Assembly (NCBI GenBank): GCA_020621985.1 | Contig: JAHRYS010000004.1 | Span: forward strand, 62,001 to 126,000 | From: Candidatus Ferrigenium altingense | GTDB taxonomy: Bacteria; Pseudomonadota; Gammaproteobacteria; Burkholderiales; Gallionellaceae | Length of the DNA: 64,000 nt | Reading direction: 5' to 3' | Part shown: positions 30,097 to 38,760 of the stretch, one piece after another | Layout: each line of letters opens with the position of its first letter | How positions within the stretch are numbered: position 1 is the first letter of the stretch | Notes under the pieces: generated by a model | The model's input: the letters and a program-made list of their open reading frames with translations, nothing else | The model's database searches: none | Told to the model about the DNA's origin: nothing | Program-made: the position numbers and the translations under genes

Positions 30097-30456
30097 CTAC
30101 TCCCGGATGCGTTTGAAGGTTTGGTAATGATCAGCGCTGTAATAGCATTCCACCGGCTCTCCGCACACGATGCGGCGCGCGCCTCGGTTGCGTGCACCGG
30201 GTGTTTTGACCGTGTATTCGCGGTAGTAGCCGCGCGGCTGCTGCGGCAGGATGCGCTCGTAGTTTTTGAACGCCGCGCCGTCGCGTTCATAGGCGAACGG
30301 CCCGCCCTGTTTGATGGCATGCAAGGTTTCGCGCGCCTCAGCAGGCAATTCGGCCGCCGCGATAACCGGCAAGCCGGCCTGCTTCACCGGTTCGGCCTGT
30401 CCGGACGGCAGCCACAGCAAGGCTGCCAGCATCCAAAGACGCAAGTGGCGCGACAT
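30097..30456 (-). CDS. Secreted guanyl-specific ribonuclease (RNase Sa/barnase superfamily)
   Basis: A 119-residue protein with a signal peptide (1–21, WMLAALLWLPSGQA). The microbial RNase fold has the catalytic triad in place: Glu80 in GYYREYTV, Arg94/95 in GARRIV, His110 in SADHYQTF, as in RNase Sa. It lies 3 nt after aspS and 2 nt before its barstar partner, so production and inhibition are linked. Possible roles are extracellular RNA scavenging or competition; neither is shown by sequence. Confidence 0.85.
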   Translation of the reverse strand: MSRHLRLWMLAALLWLPSGQAEPVKQAGLPVIAAAELPAEARETLHAIKQGGPFAYERDGAAFKNYERILPQQPRGYYREYTVKTPGARNRGARRIVCGEPVECYYSADHYQTFKRIRE

Positions 30457-30459
30457 CGT

Positions 30460-32274
30460 TTATTCCTTGGAAACTTCCACAGTAGCTTGCACCTGCTGGC
30501 GCAGGCGAATGTGCAGATCGCGCAACTGCCGCTCGTCCACCGCGCTCGGCGCCTGGGTCAGCAGGCATTGCGCGCGCTGCGTCTTGGGGAAGGCGATCAC
30601 GTCGCGGATGGATTCCGAACCGGTCATCATCGCCACGATGCGGTCCAGCCCGAACGCCAGGCCGCCGTGCGGCGGCGCGCCGTATTGCAGCGCATCGAGC
30701 AGGAAGCCGAACTTGAGCTGCGCTTCTTCCGCGCCGATATTGAGCGCGCGGAACACCTGCGATTGCACCGCTTCCTGATGGATACGTACCGAGCCGCCGC
30801 CGAGTTCCGAGCCGTTCAGGGCCAGGTCGTAAGCCTTGGCCAGACACTTGCCCGGATCGCTTTCCAGCAGCGCGAGGTGTTCGTCCTTGGGCGCGGTGAA
30901 CGGATGATGGCAGGCCGTCCAGCGCTTGGCTTCCTCGTCGTATTCGAACATCGGGAAATCCACCACCCACAGCGGTTTCCATGGCTCAGCGCTCAGGAAG
31001 CCCATCGCGGCGCCCTTTTCGTGGCCGATCCTGGTACGCAACGCGCCGATCGCGTCGTTGACGATCTTCTCCTTGTCCGCGCCGAAGAAAATGATGTCGC
31101 CGTTCTGTGCGCCGGTGCGTTCGATGATGGCGCGCAGCGCGGCTTCGTGAAGGTTCTTCACGATCGGCGATTGCAGGCCGGTGTCGTTGAGTTGCGCAAT
31201 GTCGTTGACCTTGATGTAAGCCAGCCCCCTCGCGCCGTAGATGCCGACGAACTTGGTGTATTCGTCGATCTCACCGCGCGTGAAGGCCGCGCCGCCCGGC
31301 ACACGCAACGCCGCAACGCGGCCGTTTTCAGAATTGGCCACGCCGGAGAACACCTTGAACGCGACATCCTTCACCGCGTCGGTCACTTCGGTCAGTTCCA
31401 GCATCACGCGCAAATCCGGCTTGTCCGAACCGAAGCGCGCCATCGCCTCCGCATGGGTCATGCGCGGGAACGGGTTGGGCAAATCCACATCCAGCGATTC
31501 CTTGAACACGGTGCGGATCAATTCCTCCATCAGCGCGGTGATCTGCACTTCGTTCAGGAACGAAGTCTCGATATCCACCTGGGTGAATTCCGGCTGGCGG
31601 TCGGCGCGCAAATCCTCGTCGCGGAAGCATTTGGTGATCTGGTAATAGCGGTCGAAGCCCGCCACCATCAGCAGCTGCTTGAACAGCTGCGGCGACTGTG
31701 GCAGCGCGAAAAACTCACCCGGATGCACGCGCGACGGCACCAGGTAGTCGCGCGCGCCTTCCGGCGTGGACTTGGTCAGCATCGGCGTCTCGATGTCGAT
31801 GAAGCCGCGGCTGTCGAGGAAGCGGCGGAACGCCATCGCCACCTTGTAGCGCAGCATCAGGTTCTTCTGCATCTGCGGGCGGCGCAGGTCGATCACGCGA
31901 TGGGTCAGGCGCACATTTTCGGAGAGGTTCTCGTCGTCCAACTGGAACGGCGGGGTCACCGACGCGTTCAGCACCTCGATCTCGCGGCACAAAATCTCGA
32001 TCTCGCCGCTGGTTATGTTGGCATTGGTCGCGCCTTCAGGGCGGCGGCGCACCTTGCCGGTGATGCGCAGCACGAATTCATTGCGCACCGACTCGGCAAT
32101 CTTGAACATCTCGGCGTGATCCGGATCGCAGACGATTTGCGCCATCCCCTCGCGGTCGCGCAGGTCGATGAAGATCACCCCGCCGTGGTCGCGGCGGCGA
32201 TGCGCCCAGCCGCACAGGCTGACGGTCTGGTCGAGTTGATCGATGTTGAGTGTTCCGCAATAATGAGTTCGCAT
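30460..32274 (-). CDS. aspS: Aspartyl-tRNA synthetase
   Basis: A 604-residue class II synthetase charging tRNA-Asp. The N-terminal OB anticodon-binding domain (about 1–105) and the bacterial GAD insert domain (about 290–400) are present. The class II motifs are visible: [15 protein letters not shown] (motif 1), [16 protein letters not shown] (motif 2) and GLAFGLDRI (motif 3). Length is typical for bacterial AspRS. It lies between DUF502 upstream and the RNase gene 3 nt downstream in a long minus-strand operon. Whether it also charges tRNA-Asn cannot be told. Confidence 0.97.
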   Translation of the reverse strand: MRTHYCGTLNIDQLDQTVSLCGWAHRRRDHGGVIFIDLRDREGMAQIVCDPDHAEMFKIAESVRNEFVLRITGKVRRRPEGATNANITSGEIEILCREIEVLNASVTPPFQLDDENLSENVRLTHRVIDLRRPQMQKNLMLRYKVAMAFRRFLDSRGFIDIETPMLTKSTPEGARDYLVPSRVHPGEFFALPQSPQLFKQLLMVAGFDRYYQITKCFRDEDLRADRQPEFTQVDIETSFLNEVQITALMEELIRTVFKESLDVDLPNPFPRMTHAEAMARFGSDKPDLRVMLELTEVTDAVKDVAFKVFSGVANSENGRVAALRVPGGAAFTRGEIDEYTKFVGIYGARGLAYIKVNDIAQLNDTGLQSPIVKNLHEAALRAIIERTGAQNGDIIFFGADKEKIVNDAIGALRTRIGHEKGAAMGFLSAEPWKPLWVVDFPMFEYDEEAKRWTACHHPFTAPKDEHLALLESDPGKCLAKAYDLALNGSELGGGSVRIHQEAVQSQVFRALNIGAEEAQLKFGFLLDALQYGAPPHGGLAFGLDRIVAMMTGSESIRDVIAFPKTQRAQCLLTQAPSAVDERQLRDLHIRLRQQVQATVEVSKE

Positions 32275-32295
32275 GGTTCGATTTCTGAAAAAAGA

Positions 32296-32925
32296 TTAGT
32301 CTGGTATGGAATCGTGGTGGATGGTGCGGTGCTTCCCGGTTTCGGAATTTGCCACCACCCCCATCGAAACGATGGAGCGCAATGCCACGTCCACCGACAT
32401 ATCCAGCTCGATGGTGTCCGCCTTGCGCACGAAAAAATAAAAGCCGTTCACCGGGCTCGGTGTCGTGGGAATGAATACCGCGACATAGGCCTCATCGAAC
32501 TGATCGATCACCTCGCCCGGCACACTGGTCTGAAACGCCAGCGACCAGGCTTGCGGATGGGGATAGCGCACCAGCAGCACCTTGCGGAAAGAATTGCCGC
32601 TGCCGGACAGCAGGGTATCGCTGACCTGCTTGACGCCCTTGTAGATGCTGCCGACGAACGGTACATGCAGCATCACTTTTTCCGAATATATCCACAGCTG
32701 CTGGCCGAACACGTTGCGGATCAGCAAGCCGGTCACCAGCACGACCAGGAACGTCAGGATGATGCCCCAACCGGGAATGTGAATGCCCAATATCTTGTCG
32801 GGATGCCACTGTTCCGGCAGCAGCAACAGCGTCTGATCCATCGTGCCAATGGTCAGATTCAGCACCCAGATGGTAATACCGAGCGGAACCCAGACCAGCA
32901 GGCCGGTGATGAGGTATTTTTTCAT
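32296..32925 (-). CDS. DUF502 inner-membrane protein
   Basis: A 209-residue membrane protein of the DUF502 family, with two N-terminal spans (about 5–27 and 48–72) and a soluble domain with the family stretches HVPFVGSIYKGVKQV and VFIPTTPSPVNGFYFFV. Function is not established. The fmdB–DUF502–aspS order is conserved across Betaproteobacteria, which supports the call. It starts 6 nt after fmdB and ends 21 bp before aspS. Confidence 0.92.
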   Translation of the reverse strand: MKKYLITGLLVWVPLGITIWVLNLTIGTMDQTLLLLPEQWHPDKILGIHIPGWGIILTFLVVLVTGLLIRNVFGQQLWIYSEKVMLHVPFVGSIYKGVKQVSDTLLSGSGNSFRKVLLVRYPHPQAWSLAFQTSVPGEVIDQFDEAYVAVFIPTTPSPVNGFYFFVRKADTIELDMSVDVALRSIVSMGVVANSETGKHRTIHHDSIPD

Positions 32926-32931
32926 CGATGG

Positions 32932-33177
32932 TCAGCTTGCCGTCGAACAGGAGCCGCCGCCACAGCAGCCCGAGCTGGCGGGTTCGGGCTTGGGCGGATT
33001 CTTGAAGTCGGTGGCGTAATAGCCGCTGCCCTTCAACTGAAAACCGGCGGCGGTCAATTGTTTGACGAAAGTATCCTTGCCGCATTCCGGGCAAGTGGTG
33101 AGCGGCGCATCGCTCATTTTCTGCAACACGTCTTTTTGCAGGCCGCAACTGGAACAACCGTAAGCATAAATAGGCAT
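32932..33177 (-). CDS. FmdB-family zinc-ribbon protein
   Basis: An 81-residue protein with the FmdB zinc ribbon: MPIYAYGCSSCG supplies the first cysteine pair and CPECG the second. The tail is Gly/Cys/Ser-rich (SSGCCGGGSC), also common in the family. It was named from a putative regulator in formamidase clusters; the real role is unknown. It is first gene of the operon leading into aspS, and its ribosome site AGGAGG lies 7 nt upstream of the ATG. Confidence 0.92.
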   Translation of the reverse strand: MPIYAYGCSSCGLQKDVLQKMSDAPLTTCPECGKDTFVKQLTAAGFQLKGSGYYATDFKNPPKPEPASSGCCGGGSCSTAS

Positions 33178-33322
33178 GACATCCTCCTATCGGGTAATTT
33201 ACAAAGGCGCGCATTATACCCGAGCGAAGGGCGGAAGCGCAGCCCGTGGCGATGCTTTTGCCGTGTTTTAGGGGTATATGGTGTGAATCCGCCCGGCATA
33301 AAGTTCGTATATCCGTTGAGTC

Positions 33323-33532
33323 TTATAACGGCGACAAAAACACGCTCTCGCGCAATTTCTTCAACTGGTCGCGCAATTCCGCCGCCTTATCAAACTCCAG
33401 GTTTTTCGCGGCCCGCAGCATGTCTTTTTCCAGCCGTTTGATCTTTTTCGCTACATCCTTTTCGCCCATCGCCCGGTATTTTGCCTCGTCTGGGCCGCTT
33501 GCAGTTGCGCCCCGCAAAATTCCGCGTAGCAC
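33323..33532 (-). pseudogene. Truncated second copy of the uvrB 3' end (UVR domain)
   Basis: A 69-codon frame whose last 52 residues align without gaps to the C-terminus of UvrB encoded at 40237: 41 of 52 are identical, and both end LSPL and a stop. Homology begins near KYRAMGEKD; the 17 residues before it do not match the local UvrB. The DNA is clearly diverged, so this is not a fresh duplication. It lies just beyond jetD, so the two uvrB ends bracket the Wadjet genes. It is probably a relic left by integration of the cassette at the uvrB terminus, or the end of a former uvrB allele. Expression as a free UVR peptide is possible but unsupported. Confidence 0.8.
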
Positions 33533-33550
33533 TATACGCCCCGCAAAATT
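33508..33550. repeat. 14-bp direct repeat at the island edge
   Basis: CGCCCCGCAAAATT occurs at 33508–33521 and again at 33537–33550. The pair sits exactly between the uvrB fragment and the jetD stop, where homology to uvrB breaks down. It may be a junction scar; no third copy was seen at the uvrB/jetA side. Confidence 0.6.
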
Positions 33551-33569
33551 TTCCCAAAAGAAGGTGATG

Positions 33570-34763
33570 TCATTTCAATCCAGCTCTCGCCAGTTCGGCC
33601 TTTATCCATGCGAAGCCGATGCGTTCCTGTTCCAAGCGCAGCGATGGCGCAATACGGTCAAATCGCAAATCATCGTACAGCGCCGATTCCTCGGCATTCA
33701 ACCGCTCCAATTGCCGGGAAGCCGGGCGATCTTCGTTTCCCCAGAACATCCGGTGCTCCAGTAATGTGGCGCGATCCATCACCAACGACCGCGCCGAGGG
33801 AAATTGGCTCCTGAATTGATCCAGAATCGCAAAGCCATCAGTATCGATGTCGCCCCAGTAAAAAATCTCTTTTTGCCGCAGCCAGTCGGCTTGAGAAAGG
33901 TGTTCAAAGCCGTAGCCTCCGCCGAACAATATCAGGCCATCCGCCACATCCGGAAAACTCAGGAAATTGATTTCGTTTTCTGTAACGAACACCCGCTTGA
34001 TGGGCAGCGCCATCTGTACAAATACTTCACTCGTGACTGCGATGTCGGACAATCCGTGCAGGGATAGCTTCCTGTCCAGGAAGCGAAAGCGCACCTGTAG
34101 CGGTTTGCGCTTGAAACCATAGCGTTGCTCAAAGTTTTTTGCGCCGGAATACCGTTCATCTATTCTTTCCGGGAGAAGCACCCTGTCCAGCAAATCACCC
34201 AGCAGGCCGCGATGTTGCTCGATGAATTTGGTATCTACGCCCGATGCATCAATCTGGCGCAAATAAATGTTAGCTCCCGGATGGCGCACAACCCAATCCA
34301 GCACGGCCAGCAATCTCGGCCAATTCTCGGCCTGATCGAGAACTTTCAGCGGATACTGCCGCATCCATGGAACAAGCGCTGGGAAAGCATCAGCGACGGT
34401 TGCTGTCAGTTCGCGGAATCTGTCTGCATCGGATTGCGTTCCGATCAGACCCAATCCATCTTTTTCGCTTTCGACAATCGCTGCAACGGGTATGCGGTTG
34501 CGCCCCAGTTGCCGGTGCGCAAACTCCTGCCATTCCAAACGGCACCCGCTGCCCGCCTGCTCCTTGTCCATTGCGCTCAATGCCGCGATCCATAGCCGCG
34601 CAGCTTCGAACTGTTCCGCCAATGCCTTACTGTCCGGCCTTTTCAGTGGAATCCGCAACGGAAATACCGCTTCCTCCCCCTGCATCGCAGCGAGTATGCG
34701 TCCATTGTCCCATTCGCGCTGGATGCGCTTGCGAATATCCTCCGGCGTGGTCCAATCATTCAT
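33570..34763 (-). CDS. jetD: Wadjet defence protein JetD (Toprim nuclease)
   Basis: A 397-residue protein with an N-terminal DUF3322-like part and a C-terminal DUF2220/topoisomerase VI-like Toprim domain. The metal-binding residues are visible: Glu in VFVTENEINFLSFP and the DxD pair in YWGDIDTDGFAIL. In characterised Wadjet systems JetD is the nuclease that cuts small circular DNA after the JetABC motor has extruded a full loop. The start overlaps the jetC stop (ATGA at 34760–34763). It is last gene of jetABCD; the uvrB fragment follows 37 bp later. Confidence 0.9.
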   Translation of the reverse strand: MNDWTTPEDIRKRIQREWDNGRILAAMQGEEAVFPLRIPLKRPDSKALAEQFEAARLWIAALSAMDKEQAGSGCRLEWQEFAHRQLGRNRIPVAAIVESEKDGLGLIGTQSDADRFRELTATVADAFPALVPWMRQYPLKVLDQAENWPRLLAVLDWVVRHPGANIYLRQIDASGVDTKFIEQHRGLLGDLLDRVLLPERIDERYSGAKNFEQRYGFKRKPLQVRFRFLDRKLSLHGLSDIAVTSEVFVQMALPIKRVFVTENEINFLSFPDVADGLILFGGGYGFEHLSQADWLRQKEIFYWGDIDTDGFAILDQFRSQFPSARSLVMDRATLLEHRMFWGNEDRPASRQLERLNAEESALYDDLRFDRIAPSLRLEQERIGFAWIKAELARAGLK

Positions 34764-37700
34764 ACCCGCCTCGCGTCCCGTTCGGCGCGGTATTCGGCGA
34801 TGGTGAGATTGCGCAAACGCGAATCGCGCCCCTCATCGTTGTGGACGAAGCCGACACTGGCAACGAAGGGCTCGATGATGTGTATTTTTTGCAGCGGGGT
34901 AACAATCAACAATTGCAGGTTGAGCCGCTTGAACAGCTCCAGCCCGAAGCGCGCCGATTCATCCGAACCGCGACCGAAAGCCTCGTCTATCACGACGAAA
35001 CGGAAAGTGCGCGAACGCACGACACCCCATTCCAGACCGAACTGATAAGCCAAGCTGGCAGCCAGCACGGTGTAAGCCAGTTTCTCTTTTTGCCCGCCGG
35101 ACTTGCCGCCCGAATCGGTATAGTGCTCGTGTTCCGTATTGTCCTCGCGCCAACGCTCGGAAGCCGAAAACACGAACCATTGCCGCACATCGCTGACCTT
35201 GCGCGTCCAGCGCCGGTCGGGTTCTGTCTGGCCCTCTCTGCCGCGAAATCGCTCGATGATCATTTTCACTTGCAGGAATTTTGCTTCGGAATACTGCTCG
35301 TCGTCGGAACCGGTCAAGGCCCCTTCCGTGCAGGCGCGCAATTCCTGTTTGAAGTCGCGTATCTCCACATCGGGGTTGTCCTGCATTTCCAGCAGAATGA
35401 ACCGTCCGGGGTTGTAGTCGATCTGCTCCAGCGAACCGTTAATACGCTCGACCCGTTCGCGGATGGTTTGCTGCTCACGCGCCAATTGCGACTGGAATCC
35501 GGCCACTTCGCGGATGGTGTTCTCGTTGAGCAATTCCTTGAAGCGTGCCTCGAAACGCGGCAAATCGTCTGCCTGCAATTGTCCCAGCATGGAGCGGTAC
35601 TCGTCTGCCGCATCCACGCTGGCATCTGCCTCTTTCGTCTCGAGCGGATAGGCGTTGCGGTACTCCTGCATCGCCTTGACGATCTTCTCCTGCAATCGCT
35701 TGATCTTGCCATCTTCTGCATCAATCCTCGCCTGAAGCCAGTCGCGCATGTCGCGCTCGCGGTTGTCGCAGGATTCGACGGTTAAAGTATGCTCGCCTAA
35801 TGCTTCCACGCGCAATGCGCCAAGCTGGGCAAAGAGGCTTTCCCGTTGCGCCTGATCGAATGCTTCGACAATAGCCAAGCTCTCGGTTAGCAGTAAATTC
35901 GCCTGTTCCAGCTTCTCTTCATTCTTGGCTGCCTCCCTATTGCGCTCGTCTAGGGTGCTTTCGGTATGCTTGAGTTTGGCTTCAGCATCCTTGAGTTGCC
36001 CTGCCAATGTTTGCAGCAAATCCGATGCGGCCTCAAGTGCGCGCTTCTCCTCTTCCAGTTCCGAAATGGCGACCGCAAGCGGCTGCCAGTCGAGGTCGTT
36101 GAAGTTGCCGTATTCGCCGATCTTGCTCAAAGCATCCTGCCGCTCGCGCAGCACCTCTTGTTCCTGCCTTGTTTTCTCAATCTGACCGACAATGGTTTGC
36201 TTGCGCTGTTCCAGCAGATGAGCCTGCTTCTCCAGCACGGCGATCTTGCCTTCGTTGCTCCAGCCCAGGACGTAATGGCTGCGGTCGTCCAGCCTGCGGC
36301 GGTCGTCCTTTTCATGCCGCTCGCCTCCGCCCTTGGTTTGCCCCGCTTGGGTGATGGCCTGCCGTTCGCGGCGGAATTGCTCCATCGAAACACAGCAGGC
36401 GTAATCGAAACGCCGGGAGAGTTCGTTTTCGAGCCACGCATAGAAAGGGGAATCTGGCTTAACGGAAAGTTTGCGCACCAGCGAGTCGGCATGCAAGCTG
36501 TGGCGATCTGGACTTGCCGCTTCGCGTACCCTGAAATAGACCATGCGCGCCCCCAAGTGGGTCTTATCAACCCACGCAGCGACATCGGAATAATGCCGTT
36601 CGGGAACCAATAAGGACACGCCAAAGCCGTGCAATACACGCTCGGCAGCGCCTTCCCATGCCGCCTCGTCCGCGCGCACCTGAATTAACTCTCCGGCGAA
36701 AGGCATGGTTTCTTCCGAGACATTCAAAGCCGAACACAGTACACGGCGGATGGCGATTTGTGTTTCCGGGATGTTGCTGCGCCGCTGCCTGAGCGACGCG
36801 AGTTCGCCCGCTATCGCGTCGTGCTCCTGTTTGAGCGCGCGCAGGTTGACGCCCGCCTCGGTCTGCCGGTTCTGCAATTCCGCTTCCTTCGCATCGCAGC
36901 CCTCGCGCAGTTCGGCAAGCAGTTTGCGGTTGGCGAAAAAACCTTCCGCGTCGCTGGCGGGCGGCAAATCGAGTTGCCGCGCCAGTTCCGCATAACGCTC
37001 CGATCGCGCCAGCTTGTTGGTTTTTTCCTGTTGCTTGGCCCCGATGTCGGCGGCGATGCGCTCGATGCGGTCGCCGCCATTGGCCCTGATTGCATCCTGT
37101 ATGCTTTCACGCTCTTTTTGTTGCGCATTGCGCATCTCGGATAGAGCCGCGATCTTTCCCGCAAACTGCTCCGCTTCGCTATTGAGGTTGCTTATCCGCT
37201 TTTCGAGCAACCCAGTTTTCAGCGACGCGAAATAAGGCTTCAGCGCTTCACGGCAAACGCGCCAATCGTCAACTTGCGTGATCAGCCCGGCAAAGCGCCC
37301 GCAATCCTCCACCAAGGGTGCTAAGCGCGCGACCTGATCCTTGGCCTTGAGCACGGCTTCGTGCGCGCGGTTGAGGTCGTCGAAATGATGGATCAGCGCC
37401 GCGATGCGGGCTTCCACATCGAAAGCTTCCAGCATGTGTTCGCGCACGAAATCGGTGAGGTTGCCCACCGATTTCATCGACACCGTTTGATGGAACAATT
37501 CGAGTGCCTGCTCGTTTTCGATGCCGAAGCGGCGGCGGAAAGCGGCCGCATAGGGCGGGAAACTGTCGAACAATTCCACACCGATTGATGCGCGCAGGCG
37601 TTTCCTCAAATTGTTGATGTCCGCCCCGAACCCGGCGAAATCCGCCGCGATGGACAGCTCGCGGTCGGCCACCAGATAAAACCGCGCGGGCTGCCCCTGC

Positions 37701-38161
37701 AATTCCTTGTTCCAGAACACTTGCGCCAGCGTGACATCCAGCCCGTAGCCTTCGTTGCGGAACACCCCGAGGATCACCGAATAGCTGTTGTGGTCGCGCA
37801 AGGCGACCGGCTTGGCCGACAGCCCGGCTTCGCCGCGCTCGGACTTGTAGTAACCCAGCACGTAGGAGCGCAGCGTCCGCTCCCTGGCTTCCGCACCTGC
37901 GGCCTTGTTATAGGCGATGCGCTGAGCTGGCACCAGCAAAGTTGTGACCGCATCCACCAGCGTGGATTTCCCGGAACCGATGTCGCCCGTCAGCAGCGAG
38001 TTATCGCCGCCCGCCTGCAACGACCAAACCTTGCCATCGAACGTGCCCCAGTTGTAAACCTCTAGGCGGCGCAGCCGGAAACCCGCGCGTTCTTCCAGCG
38101 CGGGGAAATCATCCTCAACGGGAATGCGCGTTTGATTATCCGCAGGCTGCGCATCACTCAT
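34760..38161 (-). CDS. jetC: Wadjet defence protein JetC (SMC/MukB-like ATPase)
   Basis: A 1133-residue SMC-like motor. The head begins RRLEVYNWGTFDG with Walker A GDIGSGKST at 59–67. Long coiled coils occupy about 280–450 and 660–930 with a hinge-like middle part. The C-terminal head has the signature SGGKSGGQKEKLAYTV and Walker B FRFVVIDEAFGRG. JetC is the loop-extruding ATPase of Wadjet, related to MukB. The start at 38161 overlaps the jetB stop (ATGA); an upstream extension would lie inside jetB. It appears complete, with no frameshift. Confidence 0.92.
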   Translation of the reverse strand: MSDAQPADNQTRIPVEDDFPALEERAGFRLRRLEVYNWGTFDGKVWSLQAGGDNSLLTGDIGSGKSTLVDAVTTLLVPAQRIAYNKAAGAEARERTLRSYVLGYYKSERGEAGLSAKPVALRDHNSYSVILGVFRNEGYGLDVTLAQVFWNKELQGQPARFYLVADRELSIAADFAGFGADINNLRKRLRASIGVELFDSFPPYAAAFRRRFGIENEQALELFHQTVSMKSVGNLTDFVREHMLEAFDVEARIAALIHHFDDLNRAHEAVLKAKDQVARLAPLVEDCGRFAGLITQVDDWRVCREALKPYFASLKTGLLEKRISNLNSEAEQFAGKIAALSEMRNAQQKERESIQDAIRANGGDRIERIAADIGAKQQEKTNKLARSERYAELARQLDLPPASDAEGFFANRKLLAELREGCDAKEAELQNRQTEAGVNLRALKQEHDAIAGELASLRQRRSNIPETQIAIRRVLCSALNVSEETMPFAGELIQVRADEAAWEGAAERVLHGFGVSLLVPERHYSDVAAWVDKTHLGARMVYFRVREAASPDRHSLHADSLVRKLSVKPDSPFYAWLENELSRRFDYACCVSMEQFRRERQAITQAGQTKGGGERHEKDDRRRLDDRSHYVLGWSNEGKIAVLEKQAHLLEQRKQTIVGQIEKTRQEQEVLRERQDALSKIGEYGNFNDLDWQPLAVAISELEEEKRALEAASDLLQTLAGQLKDAEAKLKHTESTLDERNREAAKNEEKLEQANLLLTESLAIVEAFDQAQRESLFAQLGALRVEALGEHTLTVESCDNRERDMRDWLQARIDAEDGKIKRLQEKIVKAMQEYRNAYPLETKEADASVDAADEYRSMLGQLQADDLPRFEARFKELLNENTIREVAGFQSQLAREQQTIRERVERINGSLEQIDYNPGRFILLEMQDNPDVEIRDFKQELRACTEGALTGSDDEQYSEAKFLQVKMIIERFRGREGQTEPDRRWTRKVSDVRQWFVFSASERWREDNTEHEHYTDSGGKSGGQKEKLAYTVLAASLAYQFGLEWGVVRSRTFRFVVIDEAFGRGSDESARFGLELFKRLNLQLLIVTPLQKIHIIEPFVASVGFVHNDEGRDSRLRNLTIAEYRAERDARRV

Positions 38162-38757
38162 ACCTGCTCTCCTTTGCCCAGCGCATGGGTGCGATATGCC
38201 GCCAGACGCAGTTCGAAGTCTGCCAGCCATTGCGCATCCACAAATGCTTTCAGGATGCGGCGCACTTCGATGTGGTTCTCCTGCCCGCTCAGCCGTCGCA
38301 CAAAACCCAGCTCGACGATTTTGTTCAGGTGCGTATCCACCTGATCCACGATGCGCGCCTCATTGGTGCCTGCGGGCAAAAACAGCCGGATCAGTTCGAC
38401 GACTTCATCGCGGGAAAGAATCAAGCGTACATCGCCGCCGCCCGCATCGGACTCGGCCAGCTTCCTGCGCAGCAGCGCCAGCAACAGGCTGACCGGAAAC
38501 GAAAGCTGCCTTCTCGTCACCAGGCGCGGCAATTCGGTTTCGCCTTCGGATACCGGGCGGTTCCGCAGCCATGCATAGCCCTCCGCCTCATCCAACAACA
38601 GTTCGAGTCCCAGTGCGGCGACGTAATCGCGCACCCTGACCTGCAAGTTCAGCAATGCCTGCCAAATCTCCCCATCGGTATCCCGGTAGACGATGCCTTT
38701 CACCAATGCGATCAGCACGCGAGAAAGCGCTTGCCCGTGTATGTTCGGCTCATCCAT
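38158..38757 (-). CDS. jetB: Wadjet defence protein JetB (DUF4194, kite subunit)
   Basis: A 199-residue DUF4194 protein rich in winged-helix-like segments (for example VTRRQLSFPVSLLLALLRRKL and LNKIVELGFVRRL). It corresponds to MukE in the MukBEF-like Wadjet motor and bridges the JetC heads with JetA. It starts 3 nt after the jetA stop and overlaps jetC by 4 nt, so its expression is coupled to both. Length fits the family. Confidence 0.88.
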   Translation of the reverse strand: MDEPNIHGQALSRVLIALVKGIVYRDTDGEIWQALLNLQVRVRDYVAALGLELLLDEAEGYAWLRNRPVSEGETELPRLVTRRQLSFPVSLLLALLRRKLAESDAGGGDVRLILSRDEVVELIRLFLPAGTNEARIVDQVDTHLNKIVELGFVRRLSGQENHIEVRRILKAFVDAQWLADFELRLAAYRTHALGKGEQV

Positions 38758-38760
38758 TTT

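Noticed and set aside
29986-33441. Very long open frame on the plus strand opposite aspS and its neighbours
   Set aside because: It is antisense to several well-supported genes. Such long shadow frames are common in GC-rich DNA, and the translation shows no family likeness.
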